From DATEOR01 sp035698665 (GTDB taxonomy: Bacteria; Actinomycetota; Thermoleophilia; Gaiellales; Gaiellaceae), in contig DASSBN010000026.1 of NCBI GenBank assembly GCA_035698665.1, forward strand, positions 1 through 64,000: a stretch of 64,000 bases of DNA, given 5' to 3'. The translations under genes were made by a program, and so were the position numbers. The notes under the pieces are model-generated. The model was not told where the DNA came from and did no database searches. It saw only the letters and a list, made by a program, of their open reading frames with translations. Shown here piece after piece: positions 39,711 to 48,042 of the stretch (within the stretch, counting starts at the first letter, position 1; every line of letters begins with the position of its first letter).

Positions 39711-41244
39711 AGTGGCGCCTGGGCGCGAAGACGATGGTGCCGCCGGCGTCCTTGACCGCCGCGACGACCTCGTCGTCCCTCTTCGATCCGCCCGGCTGGA
39801 CGATCGCCTTGACCCCGGCCTCGAGCGCCAGCTGCGGCCCGTCCGGGAACGGGAAGAAGGCGTCGGAGGCCAGCACCGCACCCTCGAGCGAGTGCCCGTG
39901 CTCGCGCGCCTTTGCGAGAGCGATCTTCACCGATTCGACCCGGCTCATCTGGCCGGCGCCGACACCCAACGTCTGCAGGTCGCTGGCGATCACGATGGCA
40001 TTCGAGTTGACGTGCTTGCAGATGCGCCAGGCAAAGAGGAGGTCGCCCCAGAGCCGCTCGTCGGGCTGCTCGCCGGCGCGAAGCTCCATGCCTTCGCGGT
40101 CGTCGACCTCGCCGTCTGCGTCCTGGACGAGGAAGCCTCCGAGCACGCGCCGGTAGTCCCGCTCGCCGAGGGTCGCGCGCCGGCGCTCGCGGTCTTCGAG
40201 GATCCTCGTCGCCGGCTTCCGCTTGAGGATCTCGACGGCGTCGGCGGTGTACTCCGGGGCGATGAGCACCTCGACGAACTCGTCGGCGAGCCGCTGCGCG
40301 AGCGGCGGGTCGACGCGCCGGTTCACCGCGACCACGCCTCCGTACGCCGACACCGGATCGGCCCCGTAGGCCTTCGCGGCCGCGTCGTCGAGGGAGGAGG
40401 CGACGCCGACTCCGCACGGGTTCCCGTGCTTCACCACGACGCAGGTCGGGAGCTCGAACTCGCGCAGCACGCCTCGAGCCGCGTCCAGATCGGCCAGGTT
40501 GTTGAAGGACAGGTCCTTGCCGGAGAGCTGCTCGACGCGCGAGAGGAGGTCGCGGCGTGACCCGATCTCGACGTAGTAGGCGGCCCGCTGGTGCGGGTTC
40601 TCCCCATAGGGGAGCTCGCGCTCGCGTTGCAGCGCAACGATGAGCTTCGGCGGGAAGGTCTCGCGGTCGCCGAACCAGGTCGAGATCGAAGCCTCGTAGG
40701 CCGCGGTGTGAGCGAAGGCCTCGGCGGCGAGCTCGCGGCGGGTTGTCGCGTCGATCTCGCCGGTCGCCTGGATCTCGAGGAGGAGCGAGTCGTAGCGCCC
40801 GACCGAGCACACCGGCGCCACGTGCTCGAAGTTCTTCGCCGCCGCGCGCAGCATCGCGGGGCCGCCGATGTCGATCATCTCGACGGCTTCCTCCTCGCGC
40901 ACGTCCTTGCGCCCGGCGACCTGGGCGAAGGGGTAGAGGTTGACGCACACGAGGTCGAAGGGCTCGATCCCGTGCTCTTCGAGGGCATCGAGGTCGGCCT
41001 TCACGTCCCGCCGAGCGAGGATCGCCCCGTGGATCTTCGGGTGCAGCGTCTTCACGCGGCCGCCGAGCATCTCGGGGACGTCGGTGAGCGCGTCGACCGG
41101 CGTGACGGAGAGGCCGAGCTCGGAGATGTAGGCCGCCGTCCCCCCGCTCGCCACGAGCTCGACGCCGAGCTCGGCGAGCCCGGTGGCGAAGCGGTCGAGG
41201 CCCGTCTTGTCGAAGACGGAGATGAGCGCTCGCCGGACTGCCAT
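39700..41244 (-). CDS. purH: Bifunctional AICAR transformylase/IMP cyclohydrolase
   Basis: A 514-residue protein. The IMP cyclohydrolase domain is at 1-190 (ALISVFDKTGLDRFATGL, LTDVPEMLGGRVKTLHPKIH). The transformylase domain follows (LPYGENPHQRAAYY, CVVVKHGNPCGVGV with the K-H catalytic pair, AYGGVVAVNR, ending GGTIVFAPRRHFRH). It performs the last two steps to IMP. It is coupled to purN by one base (TGATG) and is the last gene of VOC-purM-purN-purH. Confidence 0.97.
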   Translation of the reverse strand: MAVRRALISVFDKTGLDRFATGLAELGVELVASGGTAAYISELGLSVTPVDALTDVPEMLGGRVKTLHPKIHGAILARRDVKADLDALEEHGIEPFDLVCVNLYPFAQVAGRKDVREEEAVEMIDIGGPAMLRAAAKNFEHVAPVCSVGRYDSLLLEIQATGEIDATTRRELAAEAFAHTAAYEASISTWFGDRETFPPKLIVALQRERELPYGENPHQRAAYYVEIGSRRDLLSRVEQLSGKDLSFNNLADLDAARGVLREFELPTCVVVKHGNPCGVGVASSLDDAAAKAYGADPVSAYGGVVAVNRRVDPPLAQRLADEFVEVLIAPEYTADAVEILKRKPATRILEDRERRRATLGERDYRRVLGGFLVQDADGEVDDREGMELRAGEQPDERLWGDLLFAWRICKHVNSNAIVIASDLQTLGVGAGQMSRVESVKIALAKAREHGHSLEGAVLASDAFFPFPDGPQLALEAGVKAIVQPGGSKRDDEVVAAVKDAGGTIVFAPRRHFRH

Positions 41245-41798
41245 CAGGGCTGGGAGCTTATGGCGCCTGCCAGATAGAGCCTGACCGCCTCGGGCAGAAG
41301 CCGGTGCTCGATCGCATGGAGCCGCTCGTGGAGGCTCTCGACGGTGTCGCCCGGCTCGATTGCGAGGCGCTCCTGCGCGATCACAGGCCCCGTGTCGACT
41401 CCTTCGTCGAGGAAGTGGATCGTGACGCCGGTCTCCTTTGCACCTGCGGCGAGCGCTTGCCCGACGGCGTCGAGGCCGGCGAAAGCCGGCAGCAGCGAGG
41501 GATGCACGTTGATGCAAGGAAAGCGCCCGAGGAAGCCGGGTGTGAGGAGCTGCATGTAGCCGGCGCAGACCACGATCTCGACCCGGTGCTCGTCGAGCCA
41601 ATCTGCCATCGCCTCGTCGCGCGCCGCGCGGTCGTCGAACTTCTCCTCCGGGAAGACCGCGACAGGAACCGAGGCCCGTGCGGCGCGTTCGAGCGCCTGC
41701 ACGCCGGGGGTGTTCGACGCGACCGCGGCGACCGGCAGCCCGGCGTCGAGGAGCGCCTGCAGGTTCGTGCCGGCTCCCGAGACGAGAACGCCGATCAC
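41244..41798 (-). CDS. purN: Phosphoribosylglycinamide formyltransferase
   Basis: A 184-residue protein. It opens VIGVLVSGAGTNLQALLDA from a GTG that overlaps the purM stop (GTGA). The active site has INVHPSLLPAFAG (Asn and His) and HFLDEGVDTGPVIAQE (Asp). It uses 10-formyl-THF to formylate GAR. Length fits the small PurN type. Confidence 0.95.
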   Translation of the reverse strand: MIGVLVSGAGTNLQALLDAGLPVAAVASNTPGVQALERAARASVPVAVFPEEKFDDRAARDEAMADWLDEHRVEIVVCAGYMQLLTPGFLGRFPCINVHPSLLPAFAGLDAVGQALAAGAKETGVTIHFLDEGVDTGPVIAQERLAIEPGDTVESLHERLHAIEHRLLPEAVRLYLAGAISSQP

Positions 41799-42691
41799 CG
41801 AAGGCGGCCGATGACGAGCCCCGCTCCCGCGTCGGCCTCCGGCACGACCGCGCACATGCCGATGCCGAGGTTGAAGACGCGCCGCTGCTCCTCCTCCGGC
41901 ACACCCTGCTCGTCGAGCCAGGCGTAGACGGACGGCCGCTCCCACGAGCTCCAGTCGATCTCGGCGCGCATCCCTGGCGGAAGTACGCGCGGGAGGTTGC
42001 CCATGATCCCGCCGCCCGTCACGTGGGCGAGCGCGCGCACATCGGCATCCGCCCGCAGGCGGCGCACGTCCTCGAGGTAGAGCCGGGTCGGCGGCAGGAG
42101 GAGGTCCGCGTCGAAGTCGCCGTCGCCGACCAGGCTCCGGACGAGGGTGAATCCGTTCGCGTGCAGGCCGGAGGAGGGGAGGCCGAGGACGACGTCACCG
42201 AGCTGGCAGCGCGAGCCGTCGATGAGATCGGAGCGGCGCACCAGCCCCACGCACGCGCCGGCGAAGTCGAGCTCCTCGTCACGGTAGATCCCGGGAAGCT
42301 CGGCACTCTCGCCTCCGAGGATCGCGCAGCCGGCCTCGCGGCAGACAGAGGCCGCGCCCTCGACGAGATCGGCGACCTCCTCGAGATCGAGCGACCCGGA
42401 GGCGACGTAGTCGAGGAAGAAGAGCGGATCGGCCCCCGTGGTGATGACGTCGTTGACGCAGTGCGCCGCGAGGTCGACCCCGGCGTCGAAGAGCCGACCG
42501 GCCCGGCGCGAGAGGATCAGCTTCGTCCCGACGCCGTCCATCGTCGCGGCCAGCAGGTGCTCGTCGTCGAGCGGGTGCAGCCCGGCGAAGCCGCCCATCG
42601 AGCCGCCGGTCGAGGCCACCGCGGCGCGCAGCCGCTCCACGACCGCCTCGGCCTTCCCCAGGGACACACCGGCGGCCTCGTACGAGCTCAT
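41795..42691 (-). CDS. purM: AIR synthetase (phosphoribosylformylglycinamidine cyclo-ligase)
   Basis: A 298-residue protein with LLAATMDGVGTKLILSRRAG, CVNDVITTGADPLFFLDYVA, LGGESAELPGIY and VTGGGIMGNLPRVLP, the ATP-binding motifs of the PurM fold. It is about 45 residues shorter than the E. coli enzyme, mostly in loops. It makes AIR from FGAM. It overlaps the upstream VOC gene and downstream purN by four bases each. Confidence 0.95.
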   Translation of the reverse strand: MSSYEAAGVSLGKAEAVVERLRAAVASTGGSMGGFAGLHPLDDEHLLAATMDGVGTKLILSRRAGRLFDAGVDLAAHCVNDVITTGADPLFFLDYVASGSLDLEEVADLVEGAASVCREAGCAILGGESAELPGIYRDEELDFAGACVGLVRRSDLIDGSRCQLGDVVLGLPSSGLHANGFTLVRSLVGDGDFDADLLLPPTRLYLEDVRRLRADADVRALAHVTGGGIMGNLPRVLPPGMRAEIDWSSWERPSVYAWLDEQGVPEEEQRRVFNLGIGMCAVVPEADAGAGLVIGRLR

Positions 42692-43311
42692 GCGAGCACC
42701 TCGGCCACGAGCTCAGGGCGCCCTTCGGGCCCCGCGGGGAGGAAGCGCACGATGCTCTCGCCGAGCTGCACGCTCGTGCCCTCGCGCTCGAGCAAGAGGA
42801 TCTCCGCGAGCGCGACCGCCTTCTCCTCGGGGTCGTGCGCGCGCAGGTGCAGCTCTCCGATCTGGAGCTCGTCGGCCTGCGCGAGCGCGTCGTCGACCCA
42901 GTCGCGCGGCGGGTGCACCTCGAGCCGGTAGCCGGCCTCCGTGGTCACGAACGTGCGCTTCCCGGGGTGATCCTGGATCTTGAGCCCGAGCTCGCGCGCT
43001 CGGTCGAGAACCGTCTCGTAGTCGTCCTCCTCGAGCGCGATGCCGAGGTGGTCCACGCGCGGAACGTCCCAGTGCCCCGGCTGCAGGACGACGTTCACGG
43101 CACCGCGCCCGACCTCGACGAGCCGCAGGCGAAAGCCGACCTTGTCGAGCTCCTCCCAGGACGTCCCCGCCTCGAACCAGTGCGAGCTTTCGCCACGCCA
43201 GCCGTAGCGGCCGATGAGCTCGAAGCCGAGCTTGCCGAGATACCGGGCCTCGAGCAGCCGGACCTTGCTCGTCACGAGGTGGTAGTGGAACAGGTGCACC
43301 GGCCGCCCCAT
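42688..43311 (-). CDS. VOC-fold protein co-transcribed with purM
   Basis: A 207-residue protein. It has two VOC-like halves, opening VHLFHYHLVTSKVRLLEARY and with VPRVDHLGIALEEDDYETVL in the second half; both contain a His at the usual metal position (HYHL, VDHLG), and TTEAGYRLEVHPP gives a candidate Glu ligand. A C-terminal ELHLRAHDPEEKAVALAEIL extends it beyond ordinary VOC proteins. It is the first gene of the purM-purN-purH operon, so a link to folate or purine metabolism, such as removal of a reactive by-product, is possible but unproven. Confidence 0.7.
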   Translation of the reverse strand: MGRPVHLFHYHLVTSKVRLLEARYLGKLGFELIGRYGWRGESSHWFEAGTSWEELDKVGFRLRLVEVGRGAVNVVLQPGHWDVPRVDHLGIALEEDDYETVLDRARELGLKIQDHPGKRTFVTTEAGYRLEVHPPRDWVDDALAQADELQIGELHLRAHDPEEKAVALAEILLLEREGTSVQLGESIVRFLPAGPEGRPELVAEVLA

Positions 43312-43356
43312 CGTATCGGCGGAGGATTCGGGCGTCCCGCGGGGAACGGGGCGAGC

Positions 43357-43608
43357 ATGACGCAGACAACTCCCCCTCCGCCTCCGACCCAGGGCTACGG
43401 GCAGCCCTACTACGGAATGCCGACGATGCCCGCCCCGAACGGCGAGCTCGTCGTCTTCCTGCTCGTCTGGGCCGTGGTCTTCATCATCACCGTCGCGTCC
43501 GACCGGGTCGACTGGCCGGAGTTCACGACGGCGACGGTCTTCCTCGCCGCCGCGTACATGATCTCCCGCGGCATCGCCAAGGCCGGCAAGGTCCTGGAAG
43601 GTCACTGA
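43357..43608 (+). CDS. Small proline-rich-headed membrane protein
   Basis: An 83-residue protein. Residues 1-28 are Pro/Gln/Tyr/Gly-rich (TPPPPPTQGYGQPYYGMP). Two hydrophobic stretches follow, GELVVFLLVWAVVFIITVAS and ATVFLAAAYMISRGIA, split by a short DRVDWPEF loop, giving a hairpin in the membrane. This P/Q/Y-rich head plus two helices is common among small actinobacterial membrane proteins. Function unknown. A strong hairpin follows its stop. Confidence 0.6.
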   Translation: MTQTTPPPPPTQGYGQPYYGMPTMPAPNGELVVFLLVWAVVFIITVASDRVDWPEFTTATVFLAAAYMISRGIAKAGKVLEGH

Positions 43609-43611
43609 TCC

Positions 43612-43636
43612 GGAGGGCCGGCCCGACCGGCCCTCC
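43612..43636 (+). terminator. Hairpin terminator after the small membrane protein
   Basis: Perfect 10-base stem GGAGGGCCGG / CCGGCCCTCC with a 5-base loop, just after the stop. No T-run (CTTCGG follows), so it may depend on Rho or only protect the 3' end. Confidence 0.6.
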
Positions 43637-43695
43637 CTTCGGCCCGCGCGTCCAAGAGTCGCGCGTTCCTGGTTGCTCAGCTGCGCAGAACGGCG

Positions 43696-43701
43696 TAGCG
43701 T
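43696..43701 (+). promoter_or_regulatory. -10 box of the PucR/aminotransferase/dehydrogenase operon
   Basis: TAGCGT, seven bases before the GTG at 43709; leaderless pattern and supports that start. Confidence 0.5.
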
Positions 43702-43708
43702 CTTGGAC

Positions 43709-45181
43709 GTGGCGTCGAAAGAGCACATGCTCACCGTGCAGGGCATCGCCGAGCTTCCCGGCCTGGGGCTCACGGTCGCGGCCGGCGCCGAGGGGCTTCG
43801 CAACGAGGTCAGCTGGCTGCACGTCTCGGAGCTCGCAGACCCGACCGAGTTCCTCGAGGGAGGGGAGTTCCTCCTCACCACCGGTCTCGGCGTCGGCGAG
43901 ATGGCGACGACCCAGCGCGCCTACCTGCGGAGGCTGGCCAAGCACGGGCTCGCCGGCCTCGGGTTCGGAATCGGATTCGGCTTCCCGGCGGTGCCCGTAC
44001 CGATCGTGGAGGAGGCGAACAAGCTCTCCTTCCCGGTCGTGATCGTCCCGTACGAGGTGCCGTTCGTCGCGATCACGAAGGCGGCGGTCACGCACCTCGC
44101 CAACGAGCAGCTCGAGCAGATGACGCGCGCGCTCGAGGTGCACGAGCGGCTCGCCGCGGCCGTGCTCGAGGGCCGCGGCCTGCAGGCGCTTCTCGCCGTC
44201 GTCTGCAACCACCTCGGCTGCAGCCTCGCGCTCATCGACGAGCAAGGGCGCGTGGTCGCGGAGCGCCACGCACGCACACGCCTCGGTTTCGAGAACGCGA
44301 TGGAGCTGCCGGTGGTCTCTCCCGGCGAGGTGGTCACCCTCAAGGCGGCACGCGAGGAAGGCGAGTTCGGCGAGTACGACCGCCTCGTCCTCCATCACGG
44401 CCAGTCTGCGCTCGCGTTCGAGCTCTCGCGCAGACGCGCCGTCAGCGCGGCCGAGCTGCGCCTCGCCGGCGACCTCCTCGAGGATCTCGAAGACGACCGG
44501 CTCGACGACCGCGAGGCGGCTCGCAGGATGGCCGCCTTCGGCCTCGAGGCCGACCGCGACTACGCCGCGCTCCTCGCCGTCCCGCGCAACGGCCTCACGA
44601 GCGAGCGACTGCGCGACGAGGTCGCCGAGGAGCTCGAACGCGGCAGCGTGCCGTACCTCTCCACCGCACGCCGCGACCGCGCGGCCTTCCTCGTCGGTGC
44701 CGAGAGCGAGCAGGACGTCCTCACCCTGGCACACCGCGTCGTCGCAGCGGAGCCGATGGCGAGAGTCGGCGTCGGCCGCCCGTCGCAGGGACGCGGGCTG
44801 GGGAGGAGCCTGCTCGAGGCGCGCGCGGCACTCGATGCGGCGAGCGGCGAGGTCGCCTCCTACCAGGACCTCGGCTCGCTCGAGCTCCTGCTCAGCCTCC
44901 CCGACGCGGCGCTCGAGGCCTTCGTCGACCGCGTCCTCGGCCCGGCCGCGTCGAACACCTGGCTCGTGGAGTCACTGACCGCCCTCCTCGACGCCGGCTG
45001 CCGCTGGAGCGACGCCGCCGACGAGCTCGGCGTCCACCGCCACACGCTTCGCTACCGGATGGACCGCCTGCGCGAGCAGACCGGCCGACACCCCGACGAT
45101 CCCCAGCAGCGCATGGAGCTCTGGCTGGCCGTGAAGGCCAAGCAGGCTCTCGCTGCCCGCAACGGAAGGAGCGCTTCTTGA
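43709..45181 (+). CDS. PucR-family transcriptional regulator
   Basis: A 490-residue protein. Residues about 7-125 form the PucR N-terminal ligand domain (LTVQGIAELPGLGLTVAAGA, GGEFLLTTGLGV, FPVVIVPYEVPFVAITKA). A middle GAF/GGDEF-like CdaR region follows, and the C-terminal HTH_30 is at about 435-485 (CRWSDAADELGVHRHTLRYR, MDRLREQTGRHPDD). PucR-type regulators activate catabolic genes for purines, GABA or amino acids in response to the nutrient. It is the first gene of a three-gene operon, so it is probably autoregulated. Confidence 0.92.
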   Translation: MASKEHMLTVQGIAELPGLGLTVAAGAEGLRNEVSWLHVSELADPTEFLEGGEFLLTTGLGVGEMATTQRAYLRRLAKHGLAGLGFGIGFGFPAVPVPIVEEANKLSFPVVIVPYEVPFVAITKAAVTHLANEQLEQMTRALEVHERLAAAVLEGRGLQALLAVVCNHLGCSLALIDEQGRVVAERHARTRLGFENAMELPVVSPGEVVTLKAAREEGEFGEYDRLVLHHGQSALAFELSRRRAVSAAELRLAGDLLEDLEDDRLDDREAARRMAAFGLEADRDYAALLAVPRNGLTSERLRDEVAEELERGSVPYLSTARRDRAAFLVGAESEQDVLTLAHRVVAAEPMARVGVGRPSQGRGLGRSLLEARAALDAASGEVASYQDLGSLELLLSLPDAALEAFVDRVLGPAASNTWLVESLTALLDAGCRWSDAADELGVHRHTLRYRMDRLREQTGRHPDDPQQRMELWLAVKAKQALAARNGRSAS

Positions 45182-46539
45182 GCACCAGCACGGATCACCT
45201 CTGGCGACACTTCACGGCGGCCGGCGCACCGCAGCTCGTGATCGAGCGCGGCGAAGGGTGCACCATCTGGGACTCGGAGGGGAACCGCTATCTCGACGCG
45301 CTCTCCGCTCTCTACTGCGTCAACATCGGCTACGGCCCCTGGCCCGAGATCACGGAGGCGGCGCAGAAGCAGCTCGACCAGCTCCCCTTCTTCACGAACT
45401 GGGTCGGCTTCGCGACGCCGCCGGCAATGGAGCTCGCCGACAAGCTCACCGAGCTCGTGCCCATCGACGTCGGCCGCATCTTCTTCGTCGGCGGCGGCTC
45501 CGAGGCGATCGAGACCGCGCTCAAGGTCGCGCGCCAGTACCACCGGCTGCGCGGAGAGCCGACCCGCTACAAGTTCGTCACGCGCCGGAGCGCCTACCAC
45601 GGGACGACGATGGGCGCGCTCTCCATCAACGGCAGCCCTGCGCTTCGCTCCCAGTTCGAGCCCCTGCTGCCCGGCTGCCTGCGCGCGCCGATGCCCTACC
45701 GCTACCGCTGCCCGTACTGCTCGGAGGAGTCGCGCTGCAACCTCCAGTGCGCCGACGAGATCGACTCGATCGTCCAGAACGAGGGGCCGGAGACCGTCGC
45801 CGCGGTCATCCTCGAGCCGGTCCAGAACTCGGCAGGCTCGATCACGCCGCCGGAGGGCTACTTCGAGCGCGTGCGCGAGATCTGCGACGAGCACGGTCTC
45901 CTGCTCGTGGCCGATGAGGTCATCTGCGGCTTCGGCCGCGTCGGCGACTGGTTCGGGACGACCCGCTACGGCATCGAGCCGGACATGATGACCGTGGCCA
46001 AGGGCATTACCTCCGCGTACGCGCCGCTCGGCGCGCTTATCGCCAACGAGCGCACGATCGAGCCCTTCTTCGCGGAGAAGAAGACGGCGTTCACGCACGG
46101 GATCACGTTCGGCGGCCATCCGCTCTCGTGCGCGATCGCGCTCGCGAACCTCGAGGTCTTCGAGAAGGAGGACCTGGTCGGCCGCTCGCAGACGCTCGGC
46201 CCCGAGCTTCGCGAGCGCTGCGAGCTGCTACTCGAAGAGCATCCCATGGTGGGCGACGTGCGCGGCGACGGCTACTTCTACTCCCTCGAGCTCGTGAAGG
46301 ACAAGGAGACGAAGGAGACGTTCACGCCGGCGGAGCGCGACGATCTGATCAAGACGTTCCTGCTCCCGCGGACGCGCGAGCTCGGCGTGTACATGCGCTT
46401 CGACGACCGCGGCGAGACGTGCGCGCAGTTCGCGCCGCCGCTCGTCGCCGGGCCGGAGGAGTTCGACGAGATGGTGGGCGTCCTGCGCCAGGTGCTGGAC
46501 GAGGCGTGGGACCGCGTCAATACGAGAGTGGAGGCATAG
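45178..46539 (+). CDS. Class III (omega) aminotransferase with a four-cysteine insert
   Basis: A 453-residue PLP enzyme. It has NIGYGPWPEITEAAQKQL, FVGGGSEAIETALKVARQYH, LLVADEVICGFGRVGDWFG and the Schiff-base Lys275 in TVAKGITSAYAPLGALI. Residues 178-191 carry CPYCSEESRCNLQC (C-x2-C-x5-C-x3-C), a knuckle able to hold zinc or just a loop. The TTG start overlaps the regulator stop (TTGA). With the aldehyde dehydrogenase next door it should convert an omega-amine (putrescine, GABA or beta-alanine type) to aldehyde, then acid. The exact substrate is not fixed. Confidence 0.9.
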   Translation: MSTSTDHLWRHFTAAGAPQLVIERGEGCTIWDSEGNRYLDALSALYCVNIGYGPWPEITEAAQKQLDQLPFFTNWVGFATPPAMELADKLTELVPIDVGRIFFVGGGSEAIETALKVARQYHRLRGEPTRYKFVTRRSAYHGTTMGALSINGSPALRSQFEPLLPGCLRAPMPYRYRCPYCSEESRCNLQCADEIDSIVQNEGPETVAAVILEPVQNSAGSITPPEGYFERVREICDEHGLLLVADEVICGFGRVGDWFGTTRYGIEPDMMTVAKGITSAYAPLGALIANERTIEPFFAEKKTAFTHGITFGGHPLSCAIALANLEVFEKEDLVGRSQTLGPELRERCELLLEEHPMVGDVRGDGYFYSLELVKDKETKETFTPAERDDLIKTFLLPRTRELGVYMRFDDRGETCAQFAPPLVAGPEEFDEMVGVLRQVLDEAWDRVNTRVEA

Positions 46540-46542
46540 GAC

Positions 46543-48003
46543 ATGGCCACGGCTGTGAAGACGCTGCAGAACTTCGTCGCCGGCGACTGGGTCGAGGCGA
46601 CCGGAGACGAGGCGCGGGAGATCGTCTCCCCGGTGACGGGCGAGAAGCTCGCCGACGCGCCGAATGCGAGCGAAGAGGACATCAAGCGGGCCGCGAAGGC
46701 GGCGCGGGAGGCGCAGCCGAAGTGGGCGGCGCTCTCCGCCTGGGACCGCGCGAAGGTCTGCCACGCCATCGCCGACCTGATCGAGGAGCGCAAGGAGGAG
46801 TTCGCGCGCGAGCTCTCGCTCGAGCAGGGGAAGCCGTACACCGCCGAGGCGATCCCCGACATCGAGGAGACCGCGGAGAACTTCCGCATCGCCGCCGAGG
46901 ACGTGAAGCGGATGGAGTCCGCCGTCATCCCCTCCCAGGACGTGAACAAGCGCATCCTCACCTTCCGCAAGCCGAACGGCGTCTACGCGGGGATCACGCC
47001 GTGGAACTTCCCCACGCTCATCCCGGTCGAGCTGATCGCGCCGGGGATCGCAGCCGGAAACGCGATCGTGATGAAGCCGTCCGAGTGGACGCCCATCGCG
47101 ATGGCCAACTTCATGCAGATCATGGCCGACGCCGGCCTCCCCGAAGGCGTCGTCAACGTCGTCTACGGCGACGGCAAGGTCGGCGAGCGCCTGATCCAGG
47201 ACGAGAACGTCGACTGCGTCGGCTTCGTCGGCTCGCACACGACCGCGGAGAAGATCGTCCGCGCCGCAGGGCTCAAGCGCTCGCTGATCGAGGCGAGCGG
47301 GAACGGTCCCGTCGTGGTCTGCGCCGACGCCGATCTCGAGGCCGCCGCCAAGGGCGCAGTCTTCGGCGGCTTCTTCTGCGCCGGCCAGGTCTGCTGCGCC
47401 ACCGAGCGGGTCCTCGTCGACGAACGCATCCACGACGAGTTCCTCGCAGCCGTGGTCAAGGAGGCCGAGGGCTGGAAGCTCGGCGATCCCTTCGACGACG
47501 ACACGCTGGTCGGCCCCATGAACAACGAGCCGACCGCGCAGAAGATGGACGCGCACCTCGAGGACGCGCTCGCCAAGGGCGCCGAGATCGTCGTGGGCGG
47601 CTCGCGGGACGACGACCGGCCGACGAGTCTCTACTACCAGCCGACCGTGGTCGATCGCGTCGGGACCGACACGCTCATCAACCGCGACGAGACGTTCGGG
47701 CCGATCGTCCCGCTGATCAGCGTGGCGAGCGACGACGAGGCGATTGCGGTCGCGAACGACTCGCACCTCGGCCTGCAGGCGGCCGTCTACACGACGAGCC
47801 TCCAGCGCGCGTTCCGCTATCTGGACGACCTCCGCGTCGGCAACGTCGTCGTCAACGACTCGACGGACTACTGGGAGGCGCACGAGCCGTTCGGCGGAGC
47901 CGCCGGCACGAGGACGGGCTGGGGCCGAATCGGCGGCCGCTACACGATGCTCGACATGACCGACCTGAAGACCGTCGTCCTCGACGTAGGCCTGTCCAAA
48001 TAA
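46543..48003 (+). CDS. NAD(P)-dependent aldehyde dehydrogenase
   Basis: A 486-residue protein of the ALDH superfamily. It has GVYAGITPWNFPTLIPVELI, VMKPSEWTPIA, the general base Glu in LIEASGNGPVVV (about 250), and the nucleophile Cys in CAGQVCCATERVLVD (about 283-285). NRDETFGPIVPLI follows. It oxidises the aldehyde made by the aminotransferase three bases upstream. The nearest familiar types are succinate-semialdehyde and methylmalonate-semialdehyde dehydrogenases. Confidence 0.92.
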   Translation: MATAVKTLQNFVAGDWVEATGDEAREIVSPVTGEKLADAPNASEEDIKRAAKAAREAQPKWAALSAWDRAKVCHAIADLIEERKEEFARELSLEQGKPYTAEAIPDIEETAENFRIAAEDVKRMESAVIPSQDVNKRILTFRKPNGVYAGITPWNFPTLIPVELIAPGIAAGNAIVMKPSEWTPIAMANFMQIMADAGLPEGVVNVVYGDGKVGERLIQDENVDCVGFVGSHTTAEKIVRAAGLKRSLIEASGNGPVVVCADADLEAAAKGAVFGGFFCAGQVCCATERVLVDERIHDEFLAAVVKEAEGWKLGDPFDDDTLVGPMNNEPTAQKMDAHLEDALAKGAEIVVGGSRDDDRPTSLYYQPTVVDRVGTDTLINRDETFGPIVPLISVASDDEAIAVANDSHLGLQAAVYTTSLQRAFRYLDDLRVGNVVVNDSTDYWEAHEPFGGAAGTRTGWGRIGGRYTMLDMTDLKTVVLDVGLSK

Positions 48004-48005
48004 GC

Positions 48006-48022
48006 CACCGGGGTCTGACCCC
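48006..48022. repeat. Solo REP-type palindrome
   Basis: CACCGGGGTCTGACCCC, the reverse-complement form of the repeats at 36791-36916, three bases after the aldehyde dehydrogenase stop. Such solo REPs often sit in 3' ends and can end or protect transcripts. Confidence 0.6.
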
Positions 48023-48042
48023 TTTCTGAGGCTACTCGAGGG

